Source: Fidelibacterota bacterium
GTDB taxonomy: Bacteria > Fidelibacterota > Marinisomatia > Marinisomatales > JABMOV01
Direction of reading: 5' to 3'
Assembly: GCA_013203145.1 (NCBI GenBank)
Contig: JABMOV010000035.1
Coordinates: forward strand, 1-46,695
DNA length: 46,695 nt
Part shown: positions 8,829-17,141 of the stretch, one piece after another
Layout of the letters: every line of letters begins with the position of its first letter
How positions within the stretch are numbered: the stretch's first letter is position 1
Made by a program: the position numbers and the translations under genes
The notes under the pieces: model-generated
Told to the model about the DNA's origin: nothing
Databases searched by the model: none
What the model saw: the letters and a program-made list of their open reading frames with translations, nothing else

Positions 8829-10701
8829 TTTCGACTTCGATGTTGTCGTTGTAGGGGGTGGACATGCAGGCGTTGAGGCCGTCCATATTGCATCAACTCT
8901 AGGGTCGCGTACAGCTTTAATCTCCTTAGACAAGGCAGCCATTGCGCGCATGTCATGTAATCCGGCAATAGGTGGATTGGCAAAGGGGCAAATTGTTCGC
9001 GAAATTGACGTCCTAGGTGGATTGATGCCACGCATTTCGGATCAGGCTGGTATACAGTTTAAAATGTTAAACAAATCAAAAGGTCGATCTGTATGGTCTC
9101 CCCGCGCTCAGGTTGATAAACGTTTGTATGAGAAAAACATCCAATTGTCGCTAGCCGCATTAACAAATTTGACCATTATACAGGGCGAATGTGTAGATAT
9201 TGCCACAGAGGATGATCGAGTTTCTGGTATATTGCTGCGCGATGGCTCCTTCGTTTCCTGTAAAAGCGTTGTTCTAACTTGTGGAACATTTTTAAACGGA
9301 CTAATTCATATTGGTGACCGGAAAATTAGAGCCGGCAGAATGGGCGAACCAAGCTCAGATGGCATTACAGAGGCTTTGGTTGAACGGGGATTCAAAGCTG
9401 GTCGGCTTAAAACTGGGACGCCGCCACGCTTGGTGAAGGATTCCATCAATTGGGAAAAAACCAAAATGGCTTTGGGGGATGAAAGCCCTGCGCCGTTTTC
9501 CTATCGAACAAAAGGGTTTTCTCCTATTAATGAACCTTGTCACCAAACCAAAACCAGTACCGCTTGCCATGATATTATTCTTTCTAACATTCAAATGTCG
9601 CCAATGTATTCGGGTGATGTGTTTGGGACGGGCCCCCGATACTGTCCATCAATTGAAGACAAGGTTCATCGTTTCAGCCATCATGATTCCCACACTTTGT
9701 TTTTGGAACCAGAATGGCTTGGGTCAGATCAAATTTATATAAATGGTTTTTCTACCAGCCTTCCTGAGTCTGTCCAAATTCGCGCTTTAAGGGAAACGCC
9801 TGGACTTGAAAGCGTTGAGTTTTTTAGACCAGGATATGCCATTGAGTATGATTTTTTTCCACCGTCTCAACTAAAGGCAACGCTAGAGTCAAAACAAATA
9901 TCGGGTCTCTTTTTTGCGGGACAAATAAATGGCACATCAGGATATGAAGAGGCCGCTGTGCAGGGATTGGTTGCAGGCACAAACGCTGTTAAACATATAG
10001 AAAATAAATATCCCCTCGTTTTGCGTAGAGACACGTCATATACTGGCGTTCTTATTGACGATTTAATTACAAAAGACACTATGGAGCCCTATCGTATGTT
10101 TACGTCCAGAGCAGAATACCGGCTCCTGCTTCGTTTTTCTAATACCGACCGGCGCTTAATTGAAACCTCTAAGTCAGCCGGTTTGATTGATGACGCTTAC
10201 TATGATGAAATTCAAAAAAAATTAGAACTGACAAGCCAAGTATCGCAAGCCCTTTCCTCATCCATTGCTCCAGATGAAATCAATCCTCGCTTATTACAGG
10301 CTGGCGAAGCTGAGATAAAACAGAAAACGCCTGCCAATAAACTTTTGATGAGACCTTCAGTTACAATAACTGATTTACCAACGCGCCTTTTTGAAAACAT
10401 TTCTATATCAGAAATAGAACCATATTTCGTCTGGGAGGCTTATTTAGAGGCAGAAACAGAAATAAAATATGACGGATATATTCAACGACAATTAAGACAG
10501 ATTGACCGCTTAAAACACCAAGAATCCTTTATCTTGCCCGTTAGTATAGATTATTTATCCATTAATAGTTTGTCTCTGGAGGGTCGTGAGAAACTAAACA
10601 ATATCCGCCCCGAAACCCTGGGTCAGGCCATGCGCATCTCTGGCGTTTCTCCTGCTGATATTTCCATCTTGTCCGTAGTTTTAGCAAAGAGCAAACGATG
10701 A
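8821..10701 (+). CDS. mnmG: tRNA U34 carboxymethylaminomethyl synthase subunit MnmG
   Basis: This FAD enzyme partners MnmE. From GTG at 8821 the protein has 626 residues and begins MKHFDFDVVVVGGGHAGVEA, placing the dinucleotide-binding GGGHAG where the family has it. An open frame extends upstream into mnmE but adds residues not typical of the family. AGG at 8812-8814 may serve as a ribosome site. Other motifs are CNPAIGGLAKGQIVREIDVLGG, CGTFLNG, GTPPR, PRYCPSIEDK and GTSGYEEAAVQGLVAG. The C-terminal helical domain includes RAEYRLLLR. TTG at 8803 is an alternative start. Unusually, mnmG is followed by mfd rather than by rsmG-parA-parB. Confidence 0.96.
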   Translation: MKHFDFDVVVVGGGHAGVEAVHIASTLGSRTALISLDKAAIARMSCNPAIGGLAKGQIVREIDVLGGLMPRISDQAGIQFKMLNKSKGRSVWSPRAQVDKRLYEKNIQLSLAALTNLTIIQGECVDIATEDDRVSGILLRDGSFVSCKSVVLTCGTFLNGLIHIGDRKIRAGRMGEPSSDGITEALVERGFKAGRLKTGTPPRLVKDSINWEKTKMALGDESPAPFSYRTKGFSPINEPCHQTKTSTACHDIILSNIQMSPMYSGDVFGTGPRYCPSIEDKVHRFSHHDSHTLFLEPEWLGSDQIYINGFSTSLPESVQIRALRETPGLESVEFFRPGYAIEYDFFPPSQLKATLESKQISGLFFAGQINGTSGYEEAAVQGLVAGTNAVKHIENKYPLVLRRDTSYTGVLIDDLITKDTMEPYRMFTSRAEYRLLLRFSNTDRRLIETSKSAGLIDDAYYDEIQKKLELTSQVSQALSSSIAPDEINPRLLQAGEAEIKQKTPANKLLMRPSVTITDLPTRLFENISISEIEPYFVWEAYLEAETEIKYDGYIQRQLRQIDRLKHQESFILPVSIDYLSINSLSLEGREKLNNIRPETLGQAMRISGVSPADISILSVVLAKSKR

Positions 10702-13700
10702 ATGTTTCACGTGAAACACTTTCAATTTCTGCTTTTTTAAGCCGTTTTGAAAACATTCTTGAAGAGGAGGGCTTGTGGAAGGCAGATGCTCTTCGCGGCT
10801 CCCTTCCTTTTCTCTGCCTAGTATTATTGTCAAAGTTTCGTGTCCATAAAAACATTGTTGTAACATGTCCTTCACAAATGATATCTGAAGAACTGTATCG
10901 ACCCTGTTTTAACCTTCAGTCAGACGGTGTTCTGTGGTTTCCTGAGAATCAACGCGACATGGAAGATGTTGTTGGGTTTAATCTTGAGCAGGAGCGGTTT
11001 CAGTCTGAATCTTATAATCGTGTTGCTTCTGAAGAACCTTTTCTTATGTTTTCGACGGAAAAAGGTCTCGCTTCTGATGTTCGGCCTCCAGGTTTGTCAC
11101 CGATCTCTGGGTTTCGCATAACACCTGGATCCTCTCTTTCAAAAGATCGCTTAATTGAAGCTTTGGTTTTATGGGGTTACGAACCGCAAGACAAAGTAAA
11201 ATTCCCAAAAACCTTTTCTTCTCGCGGTGGTATCCTTGATGTGTTTCTTCTTTATTCGAGTTACCCTATTCGGTTAGAGTTTTTTGGGAACACTATTGAA
11301 TCTATTCGTACGTTTAGTCCCATGTCTCAACGGCGGGTTGAAGCCCTGCCCATGATTGAAATATTGCCCCCTCCTTCTGAAACAGACTCCGATGTCTCAG
11401 TGCCTTTCAGTTCATTGCTGACCCAAACATTGGCTTTTGAACTAAAAGAGGAAGAAAACGGTCAGTTTGTCCTTTGTTCACAAGATGTCAACACGTATGA
11501 TCCTGTCTTTAACTTTAATTATAATATATCCTTACACGGTGAAGATGAGGAGATCGTACTGGCTTTTCCCACAGCTCGTGTGTTTGCTTTTGCTGACGAA
11601 CAAAACCAGCGTCTTAGGTATCTTGAAAAAATAGACTTTGATGGCGTTTTTGTAAAAGGTGTGATCGGTAATGGCTTTTTTTCCAATGAGTTAAACTTTG
11701 CCTGCATCTCTGTTCCGAAAATTCTTCGGCAATTAACGGCCACAAAATATCGTTGGACGTTAGATAGTTATGCCTACTCGCCCCAAGAGTCTGTTTCCAC
11801 TATCGACGATATCTCCTGGGGTGATTATTTAGTGCATCAAGATTTTGGTATTGGTCGGTATCGTGGGCTTGAATCCTTAAGTCGGGGAGAGACGGCTCAG
11901 GAATGTATTAAAATTGAATATGCTGACGATGGTGTCGTTTATGTTCCAGTAGACAAATTCAACAAAGTTCATAAATTAATTGCTTCTGGAAAAAAAGAGC
12001 CCCTTTTGTCATCCTTGGGAAGCAAGCGCTGGTCACAACAAAAAGAACGTGTAAAAAAATCAACACAGGTCGTTGTGCAGGATCTTGTGAATATGTATGC
12101 CGGGCGAAGTCAACCGCGCGGCTTTGTCTATGGAAAAAACGATGAACTGTATGAGGCCGTTGAAGAATCTTTTCCTTACGAAGAAACCCCCGACCAAGCA
12201 CAGGCAATTCAGGATGTTATACAGGACATGGAACGCGACCAACCGGCCGACAGACTAATTTGCGGCGATGTGGGCTTTGGTAAAACAGAAGTCGCTCTTC
12301 GTGCAACCATAAAAGCTGTTGTAAGCGGTAAAAAGGTCCTTCTTCTTTCTCCTACCACCATTTTAGCGGATCAGCATTTCATTTCCTTTTCTTCGCGCCT
12401 GGAGCCTGTCGGCGTACGTATTGAGCTTCTTTCTCGTTTTAAAACAAAGTCTGAACAGCTTCACATCATTGAAAAGATGATGCGTGGGGCCGTTGATATT
12501 GTAATAGGAACCCATCGGTTGCTTTCCGATGATATACGCTTTCCGGGTTTGGGTTTGTTGATTGTCGACGAAGAACATCGCTTTGGAGTAAAGCACAAAG
12601 AAAAACTAAAACAACTAAAACAGGCTGTCGATGTGTTTACTCTAACGGCAACGCCGATTCCCCGAACGTTACAACAGTCGTTGGTGGGAATTCGCGACAT
12701 CAGTAAAATAATGACCCCGCCAAAAGCAAGAAAACCAATTCATACATATATCAAGTTTCTCGATTGGAGCTTTATCGAACGCGTTCTACGGGCTGAGCTA
12801 AACCGTGGCGGACAAGTATATTTTCTTCATAATGATATCGAATCAATGCCGTTTTATTACAATGAACTAACCAGTCGGTTTCCAAAAGCATCCGTTGCGA
12901 TAGCGCATGGTCAAATGAAAAGTAAGGATCTCGAAAAAATTGTTTTATCGTTTTTTGGTGGCGGTGTAGACATTCTCCTGTGTACGACAATTATTGAATC
13001 CGGGTTAGACGTCTCCAACGCAAATACTCTAATCATTAATCAGGCTCATCGTTTTGGATTGTCACAATTATATCAAATTCGCGGCCGTGTTGGTCGAAGC
13101 TATCGACAAGCGTATTGTTATTTAATGCTCCCAAAAGATATATCGCTGGGAGAAAACGCTTTTCAACGGTTAAAAGCAATTGAACAATACACTTCTTTGG
13201 GCTCAGGGCTTGATATTGCTATGAAGGATCTTGAAATTCGCGGTGCCGGCAACCTCTTTGGTTATAAACAAAGCGGAAACATAGCCTCTGTTGGGTTTGA
13301 ACTATATTGCCAAATACTCAAGGAAGCGGTTGATGAAACGTTCATGGCAGATTCCAAACCTGTTGTGCCTACAAAAATTGTTACTAGAGAAGCCACGTTG
13401 CTTGACGCTGAATATGTCCCCCATGTTCACGACCGGCTCTTTTTTTATAAACGTTTATCAGAGGCGGGTGCCCTTAAAGTTGTTGAAGACATTCAAGATG
13501 AGCTGCAAGATCGCTTTGGTCCTTTACCAAAAGAGGCTTTTGCGTTAGTTCAGATTGCAGGATTAAGGGTTTTGTTCACAGGAACGTCTGTTTTTCAGGT
13601 TGACGTTGATTCTCGGTTAAGATTAAAGTTGAAAGAGGCTGCTCCGTTTGACTCTTTTGAAAGCTTATTCCAATCCATATCAAAAGAATTGGCTTTTGTA

Positions 13701-13832
13701 AACTGCCCTTTTAGGATTAAACCCAATCCCCAGAAAGACACAATTGACATTACTATTGATACGGGGAACTTTACGACATCGATTAACGTAGCCACGTCTT
13801 TAGGACGCTTGTTTTCAGCTCACAAGATGTAA
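10698..13832 (+). CDS. mfd: Transcription-repair coupling factor Mfd
   Basis: This ATP-driven translocase removes stalled RNA polymerase and recruits UvrA. The 1,044 residues include an N-terminal UvrB-like module (SRGGILDVF near 175, RLEFFGNTIESIR), the RNA-polymerase-interacting CarD-like domain (DYLVHQDFGIGRYRGLE near 370), a RecG-like helicase core with Walker A GDVGFGKTEV near 523, DEEH near 623 and TATPIPRTLQQ, helicase domain 2 with QIRGRVGR, and the TRCF C-terminal domain. It is about 100 residues shorter than E. coli Mfd. The deficit appears to fall between the UvrB-like module and the CarD-like domain. The ATG overlaps the mnmG stop as ATGA, and a perfect parS site encodes part of its N-terminus (residues NVSRET). 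Confidence 0.96.
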   Translation: MNVSRETLSISAFLSRFENILEEEGLWKADALRGSLPFLCLVLLSKFRVHKNIVVTCPSQMISEELYRPCFNLQSDGVLWFPENQRDMEDVVGFNLEQERFQSESYNRVASEEPFLMFSTEKGLASDVRPPGLSPISGFRITPGSSLSKDRLIEALVLWGYEPQDKVKFPKTFSSRGGILDVFLLYSSYPIRLEFFGNTIESIRTFSPMSQRRVEALPMIEILPPPSETDSDVSVPFSSLLTQTLAFELKEEENGQFVLCSQDVNTYDPVFNFNYNISLHGEDEEIVLAFPTARVFAFADEQNQRLRYLEKIDFDGVFVKGVIGNGFFSNELNFACISVPKILRQLTATKYRWTLDSYAYSPQESVSTIDDISWGDYLVHQDFGIGRYRGLESLSRGETAQECIKIEYADDGVVYVPVDKFNKVHKLIASGKKEPLLSSLGSKRWSQQKERVKKSTQVVVQDLVNMYAGRSQPRGFVYGKNDELYEAVEESFPYEETPDQAQAIQDVIQDMERDQPADRLICGDVGFGKTEVALRATIKAVVSGKKVLLLSPTTILADQHFISFSSRLEPVGVRIELLSRFKTKSEQLHIIEKMMRGAVDIVIGTHRLLSDDIRFPGLGLLIVDEEHRFGVKHKEKLKQLKQAVDVFTLTATPIPRTLQQSLVGIRDISKIMTPPKARKPIHTYIKFLDWSFIERVLRAELNRGGQVYFLHNDIESMPFYYNELTSRFPKASVAIAHGQMKSKDLEKIVLSFFGGGVDILLCTTIIESGLDVSNANTLIINQAHRFGLSQLYQIRGRVGRSYRQAYCYLMLPKDISLGENAFQRLKAIEQYTSLGSGLDIAMKDLEIRGAGNLFGYKQSGNIASVGFELYCQILKEAVDETFMADSKPVVPTKIVTREATLLDAEYVPHVHDRLFFYKRLSEAGALKVVEDIQDELQDRFGPLPKEAFALVQIAGLRVLFTGTSVFQVDVDSRLRLKLKEAAPFDSFESLFQSISKELAFVNCPFRIKPNPQKDTIDITIDTGNFTTSINVATSLGRLFSAHKM
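10703..10718. promoter_or_regulatory. Perfect parS site at the mfd start
   Basis: TGTTTCACGTGAAACA is identical to the consensus bacterial chromosomal parS. It lies five bases inside mfd, where it is read as Val-Ser-Arg-Glu-Thr. A near-identical site lies 1.9 kb upstream at the mnmG start. Both are within about 8 kb of the best oriC candidate, the expected location for ParB loading sites. Confidence 0.88.
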
Positions 13833-13840
13833 TTTGTTTC

Positions 13841-14647
13841 ATGAAATCGACCCTTATTCTCATTCTTTCCTTTTTGTTTTTGTTTGCCGCGTGTGAACAA
13901 AAACAGGCGAACAGCTCGCCTGTCGTCGCCCGTGTAAACGGTGTTTCTTTAACGGTTGATGAGTATATCGTTTTACGTCAGCAATATGCAGACCAAAGTC
14001 TTTCTCGAGATCATATTGTGTCTCAATGGATTCAAAGCGAACTTCTTTATCAGGCTGCATTAGAAAAAGATTTCCACAAAGACAAAACCCTGCTTAGTTC
14101 CATTGAAGAATATCGACGGAAACTTCTTGGCGATATTTTTCTTGAGTCGCTCATCAAAAAGTCCACGCCCCTATCCAACGCTGATATCAAATCATACTAT
14201 GAGTCAAATAAGGCCTCCTTCGTGCGGCTGGTTGATGAAGCTCGTATTTATCATTTTATGGCAAACACAACCGGCGAAGCGCGTAATATTGTACGGGCTT
14301 TAAAACGGAAAAGTTCAGGCGGTGAGTTGAAGTCTCTTTTTATAGATTATAATGTTAATGCCGACATCGTTAAAAAGGGGTTTTTAATGCCAGAGTTGGA
14401 TGAGTTGATTTTTTCTTCCTCTGGTAACGTCTCAGTTTTGGGTCCAAAAAAGATTAATGATCAATATCATGTTGTTGAAATATTAGATCATTATTCCGCT
14501 GGCTCCGTTATAAGTTTAGATGAGGCTTATGATGAAATATACCAGCGCCTCATTCAAAAAAAGATCATCTTTTCATCTAAAATTGTTTTAGACAGTTTGT
14601 ACAATCATAATAACATTGAAACACATTTGGAGAATATTAACGAATGA
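13841..14647 (+). CDS. Lipoprotein of the SurA/PpiC family, degenerate isomerase domain
   Basis: The 268-residue product has a lipoprotein signal peptide with lipobox LFAAC, the modified cysteine being residue 18. It continues with a SurA-like N-terminal chaperone segment (VVARVNGVSLTVDEYIVLR, then IVSQWIQSELLYQAALEK). The C-terminal half has the shape of a parvulin domain but lacks the clear GGDLG and GYHII motifs seen in the next gene, so catalysis is doubtful. It is probably an outer-membrane-anchored chaperone for exported proteins. It starts eight bases after mfd and overlaps the next gene by four bases (ATGA), so the two are probably co-translated and may work together. Confidence 0.8.
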   Translation: MKSTLILILSFLFLFAACEQKQANSSPVVARVNGVSLTVDEYIVLRQQYADQSLSRDHIVSQWIQSELLYQAALEKDFHKDKTLLSSIEEYRRKLLGDIFLESLIKKSTPLSNADIKSYYESNKASFVRLVDEARIYHFMANTTGEARNIVRALKRKSSGGELKSLFIDYNVNADIVKKGFLMPELDELIFSSSGNVSVLGPKKINDQYHVVEILDHYSAGSVISLDEAYDEIYQRLIQKKIIFSSKIVLDSLYNHNNIETHLENINE

Positions 14648-15927
14648 AATTATTCCGTAGCCTTTTATTTATGACTTTGTTTTTTATAGGATTATTTGCC
14701 CAACCATCCTCCTCCTATGTTGATGGCGTTGCGGCCATCGTAGGTGACAACGTTATCCTAAAAAGCGATTTGGCACAAGTTGTCAACATGACTGCAAGTC
14801 AACAGAATATATATCCAGATGAAAATCCCGAGGTCTACCAGCGACTTGAAACTGAAATCCTTCAATCGTTGATTGACCAAAAGATCATCCTGGAAATGGC
14901 TGAGCTGGATTCTATTGAGGTTAAGGATAAAGAAGTTGATGCTGCTTTAGAACAGCAGGTACAAAGTATGATTTCGCGCGCTGGAAGCGAAGAGCGTGTT
15001 GAAGAATTGTTGGGTCAATCTATAAAGGACTATCGTCGTGAAAGTTGGTATGATGCTCGCGAAGCCCTTATTTCTGAGCAATACCAACAAACTATTATTG
15101 GCGACGTTAAAACTAATCGCGATGACGTTCTGGGCTTTTATGATGTTTATAAAGACAGTTTACCCTTTGTTCCAACCATGGTAAAATTGCGTCATTTACT
15201 CCGCCCTATATCACCCAGCGAGCAGAGTAAAAAGATTTCATTCGACTTTCTCAAAGGCTTAAAGCAACAAATAAAAGAGGGTGAAGATTTTGCGGCGCTG
15301 GCTGAACAATATTCACAAGATCCTGGTACAAAAAGCAGAGGTGGCGATTTGGGGTTTGTTCGTCGCGGTTCATTGGTACAAGAATTTGAAGAGATTGCTT
15401 TTACGTTAGAACTTGATGATATTAGCGAACCAGTGGAAACAATCTTTGGATATCATATCATACAGTCCATGGACAAACAAGGTGACAAAATAAGGGTGCG
15501 ACACATTCTTGTTTCGCCCGAAATTACTGAAGAAGATGATTCTCGTGCTTACGCGAATGCCATAACTATCAAAGATTCTTCTTTAACGTTAGAGCTTTTT
15601 AAAGAACTTGTTTTGCGTCATTCCAAAGACGATAAAACAAAGAATATTGGCGGAGATTTAGGCTGGATCAACCCAAACGAATTTCCGATTCCTGAATTTT
15701 CACAGGTCATTCCATATTTAGAACTCAATCAATGCAGTCCTCCTGTCAAAACCTCCTTTGGATATCATTTGATTTGGATGGAGGATATCAAGCCTGGTGG
15801 TCGACCTACTACCGAATCGCATTGGACTGAAATTGAAATGATGGCTTTAAACCAAAAGAAAATGAAGAAGTATGAGTCCTGGCTTGAAAAAGCTCGCAAA
15901 AAGTTCTTTATTAAAGTTTTAAACTAG
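14644..15927 (+). CDS. surA: Periplasmic peptidyl-prolyl isomerase/chaperone, SurA-like
   Basis: The product has 427 residues with a cleavable signal peptide (about 1-23). A SurA N-terminal domain follows (VDGVAAIVGDNVILKSDL; LIDQKIILEMAE). Two parvulin (PpiC) domains lie near 180-275 (KLRHLLRPI, SRGGDLGFVRRG, GYHIIQ) and 280-375 (RVRHILVSPE, IGGDLGWINPNEFP, GYHLIW). The length and domain order match SurA, which escorts outer-membrane beta-barrel proteins through the periplasm. It is the last gene of the rpmH operon and overlaps its lipoprotein partner. A weak AT-rich hairpin (15958-15990) follows and may end the transcript. The symbol is assigned by architecture; orthology to E. coli surA is not proven. 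Confidence 0.9.
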   Translation: MKLFRSLLFMTLFFIGLFAQPSSSYVDGVAAIVGDNVILKSDLAQVVNMTASQQNIYPDENPEVYQRLETEILQSLIDQKIILEMAELDSIEVKDKEVDAALEQQVQSMISRAGSEERVEELLGQSIKDYRRESWYDAREALISEQYQQTIIGDVKTNRDDVLGFYDVYKDSLPFVPTMVKLRHLLRPISPSEQSKKISFDFLKGLKQQIKEGEDFAALAEQYSQDPGTKSRGGDLGFVRRGSLVQEFEEIAFTLELDDISEPVETIFGYHIIQSMDKQGDKIRVRHILVSPEITEEDDSRAYANAITIKDSSLTLELFKELVLRHSKDDKTKNIGGDLGWINPNEFPIPEFSQVIPYLELNQCSPPVKTSFGYHLIWMEDIKPGGRPTTESHWTEIEMMALNQKKMKKYESWLEKARKKFFIKVLN

Positions 15928-16374
15928 TTTTCCACAAAAATCTATAGGCTCTCATAGAATAAAAGTCGTTGGTTTCTTTCAACTTTTATTCCTTTGATAT
16001 AAAGTTATCATCAGACTGTTGATGCTTTTTTGCACAAAGGCTCCAATTACAACTTATCAACACTTTTTTCCATGCCAACTTGTGTAACACTTCATTTTTC
16101 TCACCAGAGCTCACACCCTTTTCCACATAAAGTACCACTTTAATTCAACGCTCAAAACATGTACAATATGTAATATTAAATTATTTCCGTTTTTCGTTTA
16201 TAAACCTTTCCACACTATTATTATTATTAGATATTATTATTACTATTTATTTATATAATACTATACCAAAAAAGATTTGCAAATTTCTCCTAATAAAAAA
16301 GATATTTTTAAATAATATTTTGCTTGAGTTTTGTAGTATCGTTTGAAAAATGACATTATTTTCATAGGAAGAGT
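15928..16374. other. oriC: Candidate chromosomal replication origin (oriC)
   Basis: This 447-base gene-free stretch is far more AT-rich than its surroundings. It holds four same-orientation DnaA-box-like sequences: TTTTCCACA (15928-15936), TTATCAACA (16054-16062), TTTTCCACA (16119-16127) and CTTTCCACA (16206-16214). Directly after the last box comes CTA-TTA-TTA-TTA-TTA (16215-16229), which has the form of a DnaA-trio element. It is followed by an almost pure AT unwinding region (16231-16340). Flanking genes (surA operon on one side, dnaN-recF-gyrB-gyrA on the other) fit an origin. Only the motifs are seen; a GC-skew switch was not computed. Confidence 0.65.
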
Positions 16375-16851
16375 ATGTTTTCAAAAGCAACATTAGCCAC
16401 ACTTTATCTGAGATATTTTGGTATTTCAAAAATCCCCCTCCTTTTTTTTGTACGTCCTTCAGTCGAGGAGTTATCTCAGGATCAGGTTATTATTAAAATC
16501 CCACTAAAAAGACGCACAAAAAATCATTTAAAATCTATGTATTTTGGAGCGCTGGCTATTGGAGCGGACTGTGCAGCAGGTTTAATTGCTATGCAAGCTA
16601 TCCAACGAAGCGGTGAACGGGTTTCTTTGGTTTTTAAAGATATGAACGCCAGGTTTTTACAGCGCGCAGAAGGAGATGTTTTTTTTCATTGTACACAAGG
16701 GAAACAAATTATTGAACTGGTAGATACCGCTATTACCAGTCAAGAACGTGTTCAGATGTTAGTTAAGGTAAAAGCCTTTATTCCAAAGATGTCAGAGGAT
16801 CCAGTCGCAGAATTTGATTTGACATTATCCTTAAAGAAAAAGAGTGAATAG
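16375..16851 (+). CDS. DUF4442-type hotdog-fold protein (possible thioesterase)
   Basis: The 158-residue product fits the DUF4442/PaaI-like hotdog group. It has an N-terminal helix with KIPLLFFVRPSV, a conserved N-H-stretch KNHLKSMYFGALAIGADCAAGL that aligns with the hotdog central helix, and a beta-rich C-terminal half (VSLVFKDMNARFLQRAEGD). Such proteins often hydrolyse acyl-CoA or acyl-carrier thioesters, but the substrate here is unknown. AGGAAG at 16367-16372 is a usable, closely spaced ribosome site. It sits alone between the candidate origin and dnaN, with 290 gene-free bases downstream. A functional link to replication is not implied. Confidence 0.72.
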   Translation: MFSKATLATLYLRYFGISKIPLLFFVRPSVEELSQDQVIIKIPLKRRTKNHLKSMYFGALAIGADCAAGLIAMQAIQRSGERVSLVFKDMNARFLQRAEGDVFFHCTQGKQIIELVDTAITSQERVQMLVKVKAFIPKMSEDPVAEFDLTLSLKKKSE

Positions 16852-17024
16852 CGCCACGATATTCAACTACAAAGAAGACAGCTTCGTTCATACGTATTAT
16901 TCAAACAATACAATATTCAACCAGTTATAGATTACAACCCAACCAAAAGCAAAGCACTGAAGACCGGTGCAAATTGACATATAGGCGTTTCGCAGAGTTT
17001 TTAACAACAACCCCCACTAAACCT

Positions 17025-17055
17025 CTAAACGTCGAAATTTAGCCGTTTAGCGACG
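17025..17055 (+). other. Overlapping inverted repeats in the dnaN leader
   Basis: CTAAACG (17025-17031) pairs with CGTTTAG (17044-17050). CGTCG (17030-17034) can instead pair with CGACG (17051-17055), and CTAAA with TTTAG (17038-17042). These pairings exclude each other. The rest of the 290-base gap (16852-17141) shows no gene. Function is unknown; it could be an RNA leader or a protein site for dnaN control. Confidence 0.35.
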
Positions 17056-17141
17056 CAAAATTACTTGTTAAAAGAACCCGATAGCGGTAACATCATTGGC
17101 ATTTTTTACTTAAAAAATCTTCAGGAAAAAGTAAGGTGTTT

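Noticed and set aside
13834..13849. A third parS-like sequence at the start of the lipoprotein gene (TTTGTTTCATGAAATC)
   Set aside because: It lacks the central CG of the CACGTG core and has a wrong outer half, so it is unlikely to bind ParB.
16974..17003. TTGACA at 16974-16979 as a -35 element for dnaN
   Set aside because: No acceptable -10 element lies 16-18 bases downstream (only a T-run ending in TTTTTA).
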